Source of the DNA: an uncultured Clostridium sp.
GTDB taxonomy: Bacteria; Bacillota; Clostridia; TANB77; CAG-465
Assembly (NCBI GenBank): GCA_948470565.1
Contig: CAOKPF010000007.1
Location: forward strand, 1 to 39,555
Direction: 5' to 3'
DNA: 39,555 nucleotides
Shown here: positions 16,956 through 25,956 of the stretch, one piece after another
Numbering within the stretch: the first letter of the stretch is position 1
How the letters are laid out: every line of letters begins with the position of its first letter
Made by a program: the position numbers and the translations under genes
The notes under the pieces: generated by a model
The model's input: the letters and a program-made list of their open reading frames with translations, nothing else
Databases searched by the model: none
What the model was told of the DNA's origin: nothing

Positions 16956-18857
16956 ATGAATGTAAAATCAAAAATATACAAATTATTTAATATGATTTTT
17001 TCAATTGTATTTGCAGTTATATTAATTGGTACAATATTTGATAATCAAAGTCAAATAAAAGCTGTAAGTGCATTACCACTAATCTTGTGTGCTTTAATAA
17101 TAGGAGTAGTAGTAATTTTAATGTATACATTATGTATGTATATAGGAAAAAAGAAATTAAGTGATAATACTTATTACTGTGGTAAAATTAGTATAAAAAA
17201 AGAAATAATTATATTTTTAATATTAATATCTTGTATAATAGGTTTGGAAATTATTTGTGGAATGAAGCTTAGAGTTAGTGGTGAGAGATTTGATTTAATA
17301 AATATAATTAGTATGGCAGATAATATAGCTAATAATCGTAATGTACCAGTACAAACAGAAGAATATTATACTGTATATCCTGATACTGATTTTATAATGT
17401 ACATAATGATATTTGTATATAAAATATTTTTAAAATTAAATCTTGATAAATATAATGCATTAGTTCCTGGAATAGTTTTTAATATAATTATGGTTACAGC
17501 ATCAATTATTACATTTTACTTTATTATAAGGAAATTGTACAATAATACAAAAGCACTTGTAATGCTTGGTGGAATTTTTTTAATTACCCCCATATTTCTA
17601 TATATACCAATATTTTATACTGATACTTTATCTATGTTTTTTGTTGTAATGATATACTATCTTTATTTACTTTTTAGAGAAAATCCTAATAATATAAAAA
17701 AAGTAATATATTTTATATTATTAAATATAGTTGCTATAATAGGGATTAAAATAAAGTCTACTGTCGCTATAATGGTAATAGCAATGTATATAGATTTAAT
17801 AATTAACAGCACAAGTATACTTTTTTGTGTTTTTGCAATTACATATTCCATAGTAACATTACTTTTAGGTAATATGTTAATAAATAATTCAATGAATAAT
17901 AGTGGATATTTTAATCTCTTCGGGTTTAATTCCCCGACGCTTGCGTCGTAACAAACTAGGCAAACATTACGAAGTTTTGTTTGCTGGGGCGAATACCCCG
18001 CTCTCGAAGAGAGGCAAACATCTTTTCTAGATGTTTGAGGGCTTGCCCCGGGGAAGTTTATTGTAGATATATCAAAGAGATTTTTACCATATACTCACTG
18101 GATTATGATGGGATTAAAAGAAAATATGCAATATAATTTACCAGTGTCAAAGGATAATGTTGAAGAGTATGGATATGATATTAGTAATCCATTTATTAAA
18201 AGTGTATATGGTGTATGGAATTATGAAGATTTTTACTATACAACTGATACTTCAGATTTTATGATACCAGGTTCTTCATTTCTGTCATTTTATAATTTAG
18301 TACACACAGATCTTACATATGAACAAATGAATGATAGATGTAAGAAAAGAATATCTAAAAGATTGAAAGAAAAAGGAGTTATGGGAACTATAAAATTTGA
18401 ATACAAAAAGCTTATTCAAACTTGGGGGGATGGTACATATTATGTTCCAACTAAACTTAGTAGATACCCAATCGAAAATGATAATTCATTAGCAAAATTT
18501 GTTCGTTTAAATGGAATATACTTTGATAAATATAATAACTTTTCTCATGGAGTGCATGTAATAATGCTAAGCTTTATATTTATATCTACTTTAATAAATA
18601 TAAAGAGTAAAAAGAATTATGATTTTAATGAAAGTAAATATAGTAATTACAAAATGAATATATTAAGAGTAGCTATATTTGGATTAATTATATTACTTGA
18701 ATTATGGGAAACTAGGAGTAGATATTTAGTAAATTATATATTAGTATTACTAATACTTTGTATACCAGCGTTAGACTTTCTTAGTATTAAATTAATAAAT
18801 TTCTTTAAGAATATTAGTAAAAAAACTAAATCAGTAATATATTATATAGATTGCTAA
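16956..18857 (+). pseudogene. GT-C (PMT/ArnT-like) membrane glycosyltransferase, interrupted
   Basis: Two pieces in the same frame belong to one polytopic membrane protein. The first (331 residues to a TAA at 17949-17951) has about eight hydrophobic helices, with IISMADNIANN and a YPDTDFIMYIMIFVYK segment of the kind seen in lipid-linked-sugar glycosyltransferases. The second, downstream of the insert, begins FIVDISKRFLPYTHWIMMGL, where the THWIMMGL stretch is characteristic of this class, and ends with two or three more helices. A GC-rich hairpin element (17914-18056) with two in-frame stops separates them. Removing 147 bp (insert plus one TTTA) gives a single frame of 584 residues with the junction SGYFIVDI. 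The gene is thus inactivated, or at most yields an N-terminal fragment. Confidence 0.82.
17914..18056 (+). mobile_element. GC-rich hairpin (MITE-like) insertion
   Basis: About 143 bp, far richer in G and C than anything around it, flanked by TTTA at 17910-17913 and 18057-18060. It is a chain of short perfect hairpins: CGACGC/GCGTCG (17935-17948), GCAAAC/GTTTGC (17960-17984), GGGG/CCCC (17986-17999), CTCTC/GAGAG (18001-18013), CAAACATCT/AGATGTTTG (18015-18037) and GGGC/GCCC (18039-18048). An outer pair TTCCCCG (17930-17936) with CGGGGAA (18049-18055) could close the structure. It has no coding capacity, so it would need a transposase supplied elsewhere. I cannot name its family. Confidence 0.72.
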
Positions 18858-18939
18858 GAAAAATATTATAAATTTAATTATAAAATATTTAAATGCATAT
18901 GTATTTTTAATAGTTTGTATAATTACTAAAATGCATTAA

Positions 18940-18977
18940 ACAAGTTTTTATACTGATAATAAACTTGTAATTTTATT
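18940..18977 (+). terminator. terminator after the interrupted glycosyltransferase
   Basis: ACAAGTTT (18940-18947) pairs with AAACTTGT (18961-18968), followed by AATTTTATT. It lies immediately before copy 2 of the shared promoter. Confidence 0.65.
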
Positions 18978-18978
18978 A

Positions 18979-19007
18979 TTGAAATAAATATTTGTATGTG
19001 ATATAAT
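18979..19007 (+). promoter_or_regulatory. shared glycan-locus promoter, copy 2
   Basis: TTGAAA (18979-18984), TATAAT (19002-19007), 17-bp spacer identical to copy 3. Confidence 0.85.
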
Positions 19008-19064
19008 TAGTAACAAAGATTATTATGTATTTGTTACTAATCTTTTTGTTAATTGGAGTTTTTG

Positions 19065-19631
19065 ATGAAAAAGTTTAAATTATTATTTTTTTATTGTATA
19101 TATATTCTATTTTTCTCATTTGTATATATGCTAAGTTTTAGATTAGATATTTCTAGCATAACAAATATATTTACATATAAAGGGGTAACATTGTTAATTA
19201 TGGTAGCAATTTTACTACTACTACTCCTGATTGTTATAAGATATATTTTGATTAAGAAAAATATAATATTTTTAGAAATAAAAGATATATTTATAACGAT
19301 ATTAATAAGTATATTGATAAATGCTTTTATACTTATACTAATTCCAACAACTATAGAACGCTCAATATCAGTATATATGATAAATAGACTAAATAATAGT
19401 GAAAATGGATTAAGTAAAAGCGAAATTGAACAAACGTTTATTGATGAATATGTATATGAATTTGATGCGTTTAATAAAAGGCTTAATGAACAAGTAATAA
19501 CTGGTAATATTACAAAAAAAGTTATTGATAGTGAAGAAAAATATGTACTTACTAATAAGGGCAAATTTACGTATAAACTTTTTAGAATATTTAATGAGCT
19601 GTATAATATAAAAAGTATTTTATTGAATTAA
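19065..19631 (+). CDS. small membrane protein with C-terminal winged-helix-like tail
   Basis: A 188-residue protein with three to four N-terminal membrane helices (about residues 5-25, 35-60, 75-100) and a soluble C-terminal part. The tail (LSKSEIEQTFIDEYV, then a variable segment, then KYVLTNKGKFTYKLFRIF) has the helix-then-strand pattern of a winged-helix fold. I do not know its function; small proteins of this shape occur beside PMT-like glycosyltransferases, and its promoter is shared with the two glycosyltransferase units around it, so a role in the same glycan pathway is inferred. I start it at ATG 19065 because GGAG lies 6 bases before it; a TTG four codons upstream overlaps that site. 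Confidence 0.7.
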   Translation: MKKFKLLFFYCIYILFFSFVYMLSFRLDISSITNIFTYKGVTLLIMVAILLLLLLIVIRYILIKKNIIFLEIKDIFITILISILINAFILILIPTTIERSISVYMINRLNNSENGLSKSEIEQTFIDEYVYEFDAFNKRLNEQVITGNITKKVIDSEEKYVLTNKGKFTYKLFRIFNELYNIKSILLN

Positions 19632-19649
19632 TATATTGACTTAAAAAGT

Positions 19650-19677
19650 AGGGTGTTATAATAATGACACTCTATTT
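19650..19677 (+). terminator. weak hairpin after the small membrane protein
   Basis: AGGGTGT (19650-19656) pairs with ACACTCT (19667-19673) with one G-T pair, followed by ATTTA. Possibly a terminator; the T-run is poor. Confidence 0.35.
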
Positions 19678-19744
19678 AACACTTTAGATTAGAAAATTTA
19701 AAATATTTGAAATCCTTTTATATGTAGAAAAAGTGCGATAATTG

Positions 19745-19773
19745 TTGAAATAAATATTTGTATGTGATATAAT
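19745..19773 (+). promoter_or_regulatory. shared glycan-locus promoter, copy 3
   Basis: TTGAAA (19745-19750), TATAAT (19768-19773), 17-bp spacer identical to copy 2. It serves the three-gene operon that starts at 19910, with an unusually long leader of about 130 nt. Confidence 0.85.
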
Positions 19774-19909
19774 CTCTTTAAATAATTATTATAAAAACAA
19801 ATAAAAACAAGTAATTTCTTGGTAATTTATACTTTATTTATGCAAATAATATTAATATAAATAGTAAATAAAGTAGTGATTTTTATAAAAAATAAAAGGG
19901 GAGATAATT

Positions 19910-21409
19910 TTGAAAATTAAGGTAAGAGAATGCTTACTTAATTTATTAATATTTACAATATATTTAACTTTCACATTTATAGTTATGATTAACCATGAAG
20001 CGTGGTCAGATGAAGCTCAGGCTTGGCTTTTAGTAAGGGATTTAGACTTTTTTAGTTTATTAAAACAGCTTGCAATAGAAGGACATCCATCACTTTGGTA
20101 TTTGATACTTTTTCCATTTGTAAAATTAGGTTTTCCATATATAACATTAAATGTTGTATCTTGGATTATATCCTGTATTACAGTTGCACTTATATTAAAA
20201 TTTGCACCATTTAATAAACTTATAAAAATTGCATTTATAACGTGCTCATCTATGATATACTATTATCCAGTAGTCTCGCGTTCCTATGTATTAATACCAC
20301 TGTTTATTGTATTAATTTGTATTTTTTGGAATGAGCGACATAGACATCCGATTATAATAGGGATATTTATTGCATTACTTGGTAATATACATTTATTAAC
20401 ACTGCCAATATCTGGAATACTTATACTAACTTTTTATATATATGAATTGTTTATTAAACGAGTATTAGAAAATAAAAAAAATATTATAATAGGTTTTCTC
20501 ATTGCCTCTTTAGGAGTAATAATAGCAATAATCCAAATTAGTGGAGCAGTTTTTAGTAATAATTTAGTAAATAATATAAAAGTAATAAATGTATCACTAG
20601 TTAAATTAATAGAAACAATAATTTATGGTGCTAATATTATTAGATATACTAAAGATATATATATTATGAAAGTTGATATACTAACTTATTTAATAATTAT
20701 AGCTATAGTTTTGATTGCAATACTTATGTATAAAAAAAGTAAAACTAGTTTTTTATTATACATTACAGTAACTGTTTCAATTTTAGTAGTGCATACATTA
20801 TTTTGGATAGAAAATACTCAAAGAGTGACAATAATTTTTATGCCATTTTTATTTTTTTTATGGAATTACAAGTATAAAGAAAAAAATAAATATAATATAT
20901 CTGATAAAGTTATAATATCTTGTATATTGTTTTTATTATTTATTTCAGGTTATAATGGTATATATAATGGTATAAAAGATATAAGTGGTGTATATTCTTA
21001 TGGCAAAAAAACAAGTGAATTTATAACAAATACAATTCCTATTAATTCAATATTCATATGTGATACAGAAGAGAGAACAAGCTCCATAATTCCATATTTA
21101 GGGAAAAATGACTATAAATTTTTTTGTGGCTATACTAATGAATATTTTACTTTTGCTAATTGGGATAAACAGTGGACTATTGAATTTCGTATTAATGAGT
21201 TAGTTAGCAGTATAAGGCAGTTTAATAATCAAAAGAATGTATATGTTATTTTATCAAAAATCAATAAAAGAGAAAACAATGCTATAATACAAAAGATGAT
21301 AAGTGATGGTGAGATTACTCTTATATACAATGGTGAAGAAAACTCTATCTGTCAAGAAAATGGAAATCTAGATAAATATAATATATATACTGTGAATGTA
21401 AAAAAGTAA
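19910..21409 (+). CDS. GT-C family membrane glycosyltransferase (paralogue 1)
   Basis: A 499-residue polytopic membrane protein with about ten to eleven helices. The first extracytoplasmic loop carries HEAWSDEAQAWLLVRD (D34, E35), the acidic motif of PMT/ArnT-like GT-C glycosyltransferases that use a polyprenyl-phosphate sugar donor outside the membrane. GHPSLWYLILFP and SRSYVLIPLFI follow as expected. The C-terminal ~120 residues are soluble and presumably extracytoplasmic. The start is TTG, supported by GGGGAG about 8 bases upstream. The next gene encodes a close paralogue, and an FAD enzyme completes the operon. Acceptor and sugar are unknown. Confidence 0.83.
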   Translation: MKIKVRECLLNLLIFTIYLTFTFIVMINHEAWSDEAQAWLLVRDLDFFSLLKQLAIEGHPSLWYLILFPFVKLGFPYITLNVVSWIISCITVALILKFAPFNKLIKIAFITCSSMIYYYPVVSRSYVLIPLFIVLICIFWNERHRHPIIIGIFIALLGNIHLLTLPISGILILTFYIYELFIKRVLENKKNIIIGFLIASLGVIIAIIQISGAVFSNNLVNNIKVINVSLVKLIETIIYGANIIRYTKDIYIMKVDILTYLIIIAIVLIAILMYKKSKTSFLLYITVTVSILVVHTLFWIENTQRVTIIFMPFLFFLWNYKYKEKNKYNISDKVIISCILFLLFISGYNGIYNGIKDISGVYSYGKKTSEFITNTIPINSIFICDTEERTSSIIPYLGKNDYKFFCGYTNEYFTFANWDKQWTIEFRINELVSSIRQFNNQKNVYVILSKINKRENNAIIQKMISDGEITLIYNGEENSICQENGNLDKYNIYTVNVKK

Positions 21410-21438
21410 TAATTACAAATTTCGAAAGGCGTATAAAT

Positions 21439-22959
21439 ATGAAGTGGGATAATATATATAAATTTATGATTATGGGGATATATCTTGTAATTACTGCTGT
21501 ATTTGTATATCATCATGAATCATGGTCAGATGAAGCTCAAGCTTGGCTTATAGCTAGAGATTTAAATTTTATAGAAATTTTTAAACAAATGGTATACGAA
21601 GGGCATTCATGCTTTTGGCATTTAGTGCTAGTACCTTTTGCAAAACTCAGAGTACCATATGAAATTATAAATTATGTAAGTTTTGCTTTGGTTAGTATTG
21701 GTGTTTGGTTAATAATTACAAAATCACCATTTAACAAAATTATAAAAGTGATAATTATATTTAGTGCTCCTTTTTTGTATTACCATAGTGTAATTGCTAG
21801 ATGCTATGCATTAATACCAATGATATTATGTTGGATAGCAATTTATTATCCAAAAAGAGGGCAAAAACGATATATATACTGTATATTACTAGCACTCCTT
21901 GCTAATACCCACCTTATAATGATACCTGTATCTGGTATACTTATTTTAGAATACATATACGATGAAATTATACCAAACAAAGATAAAAGTGATAAAAAAA
22001 ACAAAATTATAGCAATCTGTATTGCAATATTTGGAATATTGTTATATATTATTCAAGTAAGAAATGCTTTAACAACTTGTAATCTTGTTCAAAATTTAGA
22101 ATATGTTAAAGAAATTTCAAGTATATCTGATATATTTAGATTAATGCTAGAATCATTTCATTATATATTTAAATATGTAATTGGTGAAAACACCAATACC
22201 ATTATATTGTATATTTTTGAACTATTAGTAATAATTCCTATAATTATTGCAAGTTTTAGAAATATGAGGCAAGGAATTGTATTTTGGGCTTGGTTTGGTT
22301 TTAGTGTAATTTTGCAAGCTGTAATTTGGTTTGTATTGCCACAAAGAGCTGTTGTAATTATATTAATGATTATGTTTTTTGCTTGGAATAATTATAACGA
22401 TTTATATATAAAAGGTAAAAAATTAAAATGGTATGATAAAATAATATATATACCATTAATAATATTGTGTATATGTTCTTTAGTAAATATATTAAAAATT
22501 GCATATAGAGATGTAGTAGAAAATTATTCATGTGCTAAGGAAGTGGCAAATTATATAGAAAGGTTAGTACCTAAACACTCAACTTTTATATGTCCATCTA
22601 TGCAAAAAACAAACGCTGTAATACCATACCTAAAAAAAGGCGATTATAACTTTTATAGTGTTACTAGAAATGAATATTTTTCTTTCGTAATTTGGGATGA
22701 AAATTGGATAAAAGACATTAGTTTTGAAGAGATGATAAATAGTATTAATAATATAATGCAAGTTAAGGAAGATGGAACTAATATATACATTATATTATGG
22801 AAATACGATATACGATTATTAGATAAACTAAAAGCAAATGGTATTATACAGACATTTTATGAATCAGGTATAAATGATAGAATTGATTATTCAATTTATG
22901 AAGAATATTATATATATATTGTAAATGAAGATAAAGTTCGAAGTTTAAAGGGGGAATAA
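21439..22959 (+). CDS. GT-C family membrane glycosyltransferase (paralogue 2)
   Basis: A 506-residue paralogue of the preceding protein, with the same order of elements: HHESWSDEAQAWLIARD (D31, E32), EGHSCFWHLVLVPFAKL, then about ten helices and a soluble C-terminal domain (ICPSMQKTNAVIPYLKKGDY matches ICDTEERTSSIIPYLGKNDY in paralogue 1). HPS has become HSC here, so donor or acceptor preference may differ. It begins 29 bp after paralogue 1 and ends 2 bp before the oxidoreductase gene, so one transcript is expected. The pair arose by tandem duplication and has since diverged extensively. Confidence 0.83.
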   Translation: MKWDNIYKFMIMGIYLVITAVFVYHHESWSDEAQAWLIARDLNFIEIFKQMVYEGHSCFWHLVLVPFAKLRVPYEIINYVSFALVSIGVWLIITKSPFNKIIKVIIIFSAPFLYYHSVIARCYALIPMILCWIAIYYPKRGQKRYIYCILLALLANTHLIMIPVSGILILEYIYDEIIPNKDKSDKKNKIIAICIAIFGILLYIIQVRNALTTCNLVQNLEYVKEISSISDIFRLMLESFHYIFKYVIGENTNTIILYIFELLVIIPIIIASFRNMRQGIVFWAWFGFSVILQAVIWFVLPQRAVVIILMIMFFAWNNYNDLYIKGKKLKWYDKIIYIPLIILCICSLVNILKIAYRDVVENYSCAKEVANYIERLVPKHSTFICPSMQKTNAVIPYLKKGDYNFYSVTRNEYFSFVIWDENWIKDISFEEMINSINNIMQVKEDGTNIYIILWKYDIRLLDKLKANGIIQTFYESGINDRIDYSIYEEYYIYIVNEDKVRSLKGE

Positions 22960-22961
22960 AT

Positions 22962-24533
22962 ATGAAAGAAAAAGTAGTAATAATTGGAGCAGGACCTGCC
23001 GGACTTACATCAGCATATGAGTTACTAGATAAATCTAAAGATAAATATGAAGTTATTATACTTGAAGCAGAAGATAAAGTTGGTGGAATATCCAAGACCG
23101 TAAAATGTGGAAATAATTTAGTTGATACAGGTATACATAGATTTTTTTCTAAAGATGATAGAGTAATAAATCTTTGGAAGAAATTATTACCTTTACAAGG
23201 AAAACCTTCATACGATGAAATAAAATTAGGTGTAGAGAAAAAGTATGAAGAAGGTGGACCTGATCCAGAAAAAACTGATGATGTAATGTTAGTAAGAGAT
23301 AGAATTACTCGAATATATTATCAAAGGAAATTCTTTGATTACCCTATAAGTATGAAATTTGAAACAATTAAAAATTTAGGATTTATACAATTAGTAAAAG
23401 CTGGATTTAGTTACCTAAAAGCTTGTATTTTTAAGAAAAAAGAAGATTCACTTGAAAACTTCTATATAAATAGATTTGGAAAAGTACTATATAGTATGTT
23501 TTTTGAGAAATATACTGAGAAAGTTTGGGGTAGGGCACCATCTAAAATATCAGCTGATTGGGGTAGTCAAAGAGTAAAAGGCATATCTGTTATGGAAGTT
23601 ATAAAAGATATGGTAAGAAAGCTTTTTAAAGTAAAAAATAGTAAAAATACACAGACTTCACTTATAGAAACATTTTGGTATCCTAAGATGGGTGCAGAAC
23701 AAATATGGGCTGTAATGGCAAGAGAAATAGAAAATATGGGGGGAGTTATAAAAAAGAACTGTAAAGTTGAAAATATAAAAGTAAATAATGGAAATATTGC
23801 CTCTTTAACATATATAAATAATGGAAAAACTTATGAAATAAAAGGTGATTATTACATTTCTTCAATGCCACTTAAAAACTTAATTATGGGTATGGGAAAA
23901 AGAATTGTTCCAAAAGAAATTGCAAAAATTGCTAAAGGTCTACCTTATAGAGAGTTTATGACAGTAGGATTGTTAGTAAAAAAGATAAATTTAAAAAATA
24001 ATACTAATACTAAAACTTTAGGAAATGTTATACCAGATTCCTGGATATATGTACAGGAACCTGATGTAAAAATAGGAAGATTACAAATATTTAATAACTG
24101 GTCACCATATCTGTTTGAAAATCCATCAGACATTGAAGAAAATGTACTTATAAATTTAGAATATTTTTGTAGTGAAAATGATAAGTATTGGAATATGAGT
24201 GATAAGGATTTTATTAACTTTGCAATAAATGAGGCTGTAAAAATAAACTTAATTAATAGACAAGATATAATTTGTTCAAATAGAGTAAAAGTAACTAAGG
24301 CTTATCCAGCATATTTTGATACATATTCTAGTATAGACAAGCTTATAAAATACTTGAATACATATGATAATCTATTTTGTATAGGTAGGAATGGACAACA
24401 TAGGTATAACAATATGGATCATTCTATGGTAACAGGAATGGAAGCTGCAAATAATATAATGAATAATATAAAATCTAAAGATAATATATGGAATGTAAAT
24501 GTAGACAAAGAATATCATGAGATAAAAAAATAA
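22962..24533 (+). CDS. FAD-dependent oxidoreductase (UGM/protoporphyrinogen-oxidase-like)
   Basis: A 523-residue flavoprotein. The N-terminal Rossmann motif VVIIGAGPAGLTSAYELL (residues 5-22) and the acidic end of the second strand (ILEAEDKVGGIS) bind FAD. IHRFFSKDD and the C-terminal CIGRNGQHRYNNMDHSMVTG match a family of NAD(P)/FAD-dependent oxidoreductases often annotated as UDP-galactopyranose-mutase-like and found in glycan loci. It lies 2 bp after the second glycosyltransferase gene and is surely translated from the same mRNA, so a role in modifying a sugar or lipid carrier is inferred. The exact reaction is unknown. Confidence 0.82.
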   Translation: MKEKVVIIGAGPAGLTSAYELLDKSKDKYEVIILEAEDKVGGISKTVKCGNNLVDTGIHRFFSKDDRVINLWKKLLPLQGKPSYDEIKLGVEKKYEEGGPDPEKTDDVMLVRDRITRIYYQRKFFDYPISMKFETIKNLGFIQLVKAGFSYLKACIFKKKEDSLENFYINRFGKVLYSMFFEKYTEKVWGRAPSKISADWGSQRVKGISVMEVIKDMVRKLFKVKNSKNTQTSLIETFWYPKMGAEQIWAVMAREIENMGGVIKKNCKVENIKVNNGNIASLTYINNGKTYEIKGDYYISSMPLKNLIMGMGKRIVPKEIAKIAKGLPYREFMTVGLLVKKINLKNNTNTKTLGNVIPDSWIYVQEPDVKIGRLQIFNNWSPYLFENPSDIEENVLINLEYFCSENDKYWNMSDKDFINFAINEAVKINLINRQDIICSNRVKVTKAYPAYFDTYSSIDKLIKYLNTYDNLFCIGRNGQHRYNNMDHSMVTGMEAANNIMNNIKSKDNIWNVNVDKEYHEIKK

Positions 24534-24544
24534 AAAAATTTAAA

Positions 24545-24587
24545 TAGCTAGTAATTAGATGTAATTTTCTAATTACTAGTTATTTTT
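24545..24587 (+). terminator. terminator of the glycosyltransferase operon
   Basis: CTAGTAATTAGA (24548-24559) pairs perfectly with TCTAATTACTAG (24568-24579), extended by three pairs, with a TATTTTT tail. Confidence 0.9.
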
Positions 24588-24661
24588 ATGTTTATATCAA
24601 ATACAGTATACATAACAATATCAGACATATTTTGTATTCATAAATTGTTGCCAAAATTTGA

Positions 24662-24690
24662 TTGACACTAGTATAAATGCGTGATATAAT
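24662..24690 (+). promoter_or_regulatory. promoter of the GHMP kinase gene
   Basis: TTGACA (24662-24667) and TATAAT (24685-24690), 17-bp spacer ending GTGA as in the glycan-locus promoters, but the rest of the spacer differs. Confidence 0.8.
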
Positions 24691-24763
24691 CTGTTCGGAA
24701 CGTAGCTTGTGTAGTCATTAATATTACTACAATTATGTAATTCTTAAGAAAGGAGAATAAGAT

Positions 24764-25813
24764 ATGAATGAAAAATTTAATGATAAGGTAGAATTATTTG
24801 TTCCAGGTAGAGTTTGTTTAGTTGGTGAATTAAGTGACTTGGTATCTGAATATTTGGGTGAGCATAATCCAGAACTTATTCCAGGTGAGGCCATTGCGGT
24901 AGGTATTAATAAGGGAATATATGCTACTGTGGAAAAATCTGACAGACTTGTATTTAAAATGGAAGCTAAAAATTTAAATATCGCTATGGATATTGGTCAA
25001 ATTGCTAAAATTACGAGAGGAAATGAGTTTTTTTCATATGTTTGCGGTACTACTGAATATATGATGAAAAATTATAATGTTGGAGGTATACAAATTGTAG
25101 TAGATAAAATGGACTTGCCTATACAAAAGGGACTTTCTTCAAGTGCAGCTGTATGTGTACTTGTTGCTAGAGCTTTTAATATCTTGTATGATTTGAATTT
25201 GCCTGTTGAAGAAGAAATGAAAATTGCATATGAAGGTGAACATTTGACTGGTTCTGGTTGTGGTAGACTTGATCAAATATGTGCTACTGGAAAAAAGCTA
25301 TCTCATATAATTTTTTATAAAGATTATGCCAAGTATACTAAAGTGAAAGTTCAGAAAAAAATATATTTGGTAATAGCTGATTTAAAGGCGAAAAAAGATA
25401 CAAAGAAAATTTTATCGTCTCTTAGGAGAGGGATTGAAAATCCTACTAATGAAGATGAGTATAAAGCTCGTGTACTTGTAGGTGAAGAAAATAAAAAAAT
25501 GGTAGAGGAGAGTATAAGAGCAATTGAGGCTGGTGATTTAAAAAGACTTGGTGAAATGTTTATAGTTGCTCAAAAATTGATAGATGATACCTCTAATATA
25601 TGTGATGAGTTAATTGCTCCAATTTTGCATAGAACTTTAAATGATCCATATATTCAAAGTCTTACTTATGGAGGCAAAGGTATTGGGTCAAATGGAGAGG
25701 GTAGTGTCCAATTTGTTTCTAAAGATAAAGATTCTCAGCAGTTATTAATTGATTATTTAAATAACGTATTATGTATGGATGCCTTTGAATTTAATATAGA
25801 ACCTACTAATTAG
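24764..25813 (+). CDS. GHMP family sugar kinase
   Basis: A 349-residue ATP-dependent kinase of the GHMP (galacto/homoserine/mevalonate/phosphomevalonate) superfamily. Motif 1 VPGRVCLVGELSD (residues 13-25), the ATP-binding motif 2 PIQKGLSSSAAVCVL (119-133), a likely catalytic aspartate in GCGRLDQICA (D170) and motif 3 GGKGIGSNGEG near residue 304 are all present. The first motif resembles sugar-1-kinases rather than mevalonate enzymes. A nucleotidyltransferase gene follows in the same direction, so phosphorylation and then nucleotide activation of a sugar is the likely pathway (inference). It has its own promoter and terminator. Confidence 0.83.
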   Translation: MNEKFNDKVELFVPGRVCLVGELSDLVSEYLGEHNPELIPGEAIAVGINKGIYATVEKSDRLVFKMEAKNLNIAMDIGQIAKITRGNEFFSYVCGTTEYMMKNYNVGGIQIVVDKMDLPIQKGLSSSAAVCVLVARAFNILYDLNLPVEEEMKIAYEGEHLTGSGCGRLDQICATGKKLSHIIFYKDYAKYTKVKVQKKIYLVIADLKAKKDTKKILSSLRRGIENPTNEDEYKARVLVGEENKKMVEESIRAIEAGDLKRLGEMFIVAQKLIDDTSNICDELIAPILHRTLNDPYIQSLTYGGKGIGSNGEGSVQFVSKDKDSQQLLIDYLNNVLCMDAFEFNIEPTN

Positions 25814-25830
25814 CCATTTTATTTTGTTAA

Positions 25831-25880
25831 TTAAAACGATGTTATATATATGTAATTATATTTCATCGTTTTAATTTTTT
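25831..25880 (+). terminator. terminator after the GHMP kinase gene
   Basis: An 11-bp perfect stem (25831-25841 with 25864-25874) followed by six T. Confidence 0.85.
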
Positions 25881-25899
25881 GTATAATGTTAAAAAAATG

Positions 25900-25928
25900 T
25901 TGATTTTTGTAAGTATATAGTATATAAT
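25900..25928 (+). promoter_or_regulatory. promoter of the nucleotidyltransferase gene
   Basis: TTGATT (25900-25905) and TATAAT (25923-25928), 17-bp spacer. Confidence 0.7.
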
Positions 25929-25956
25929 TTAGAAATACAAGAGGGGGTTAAATTTT

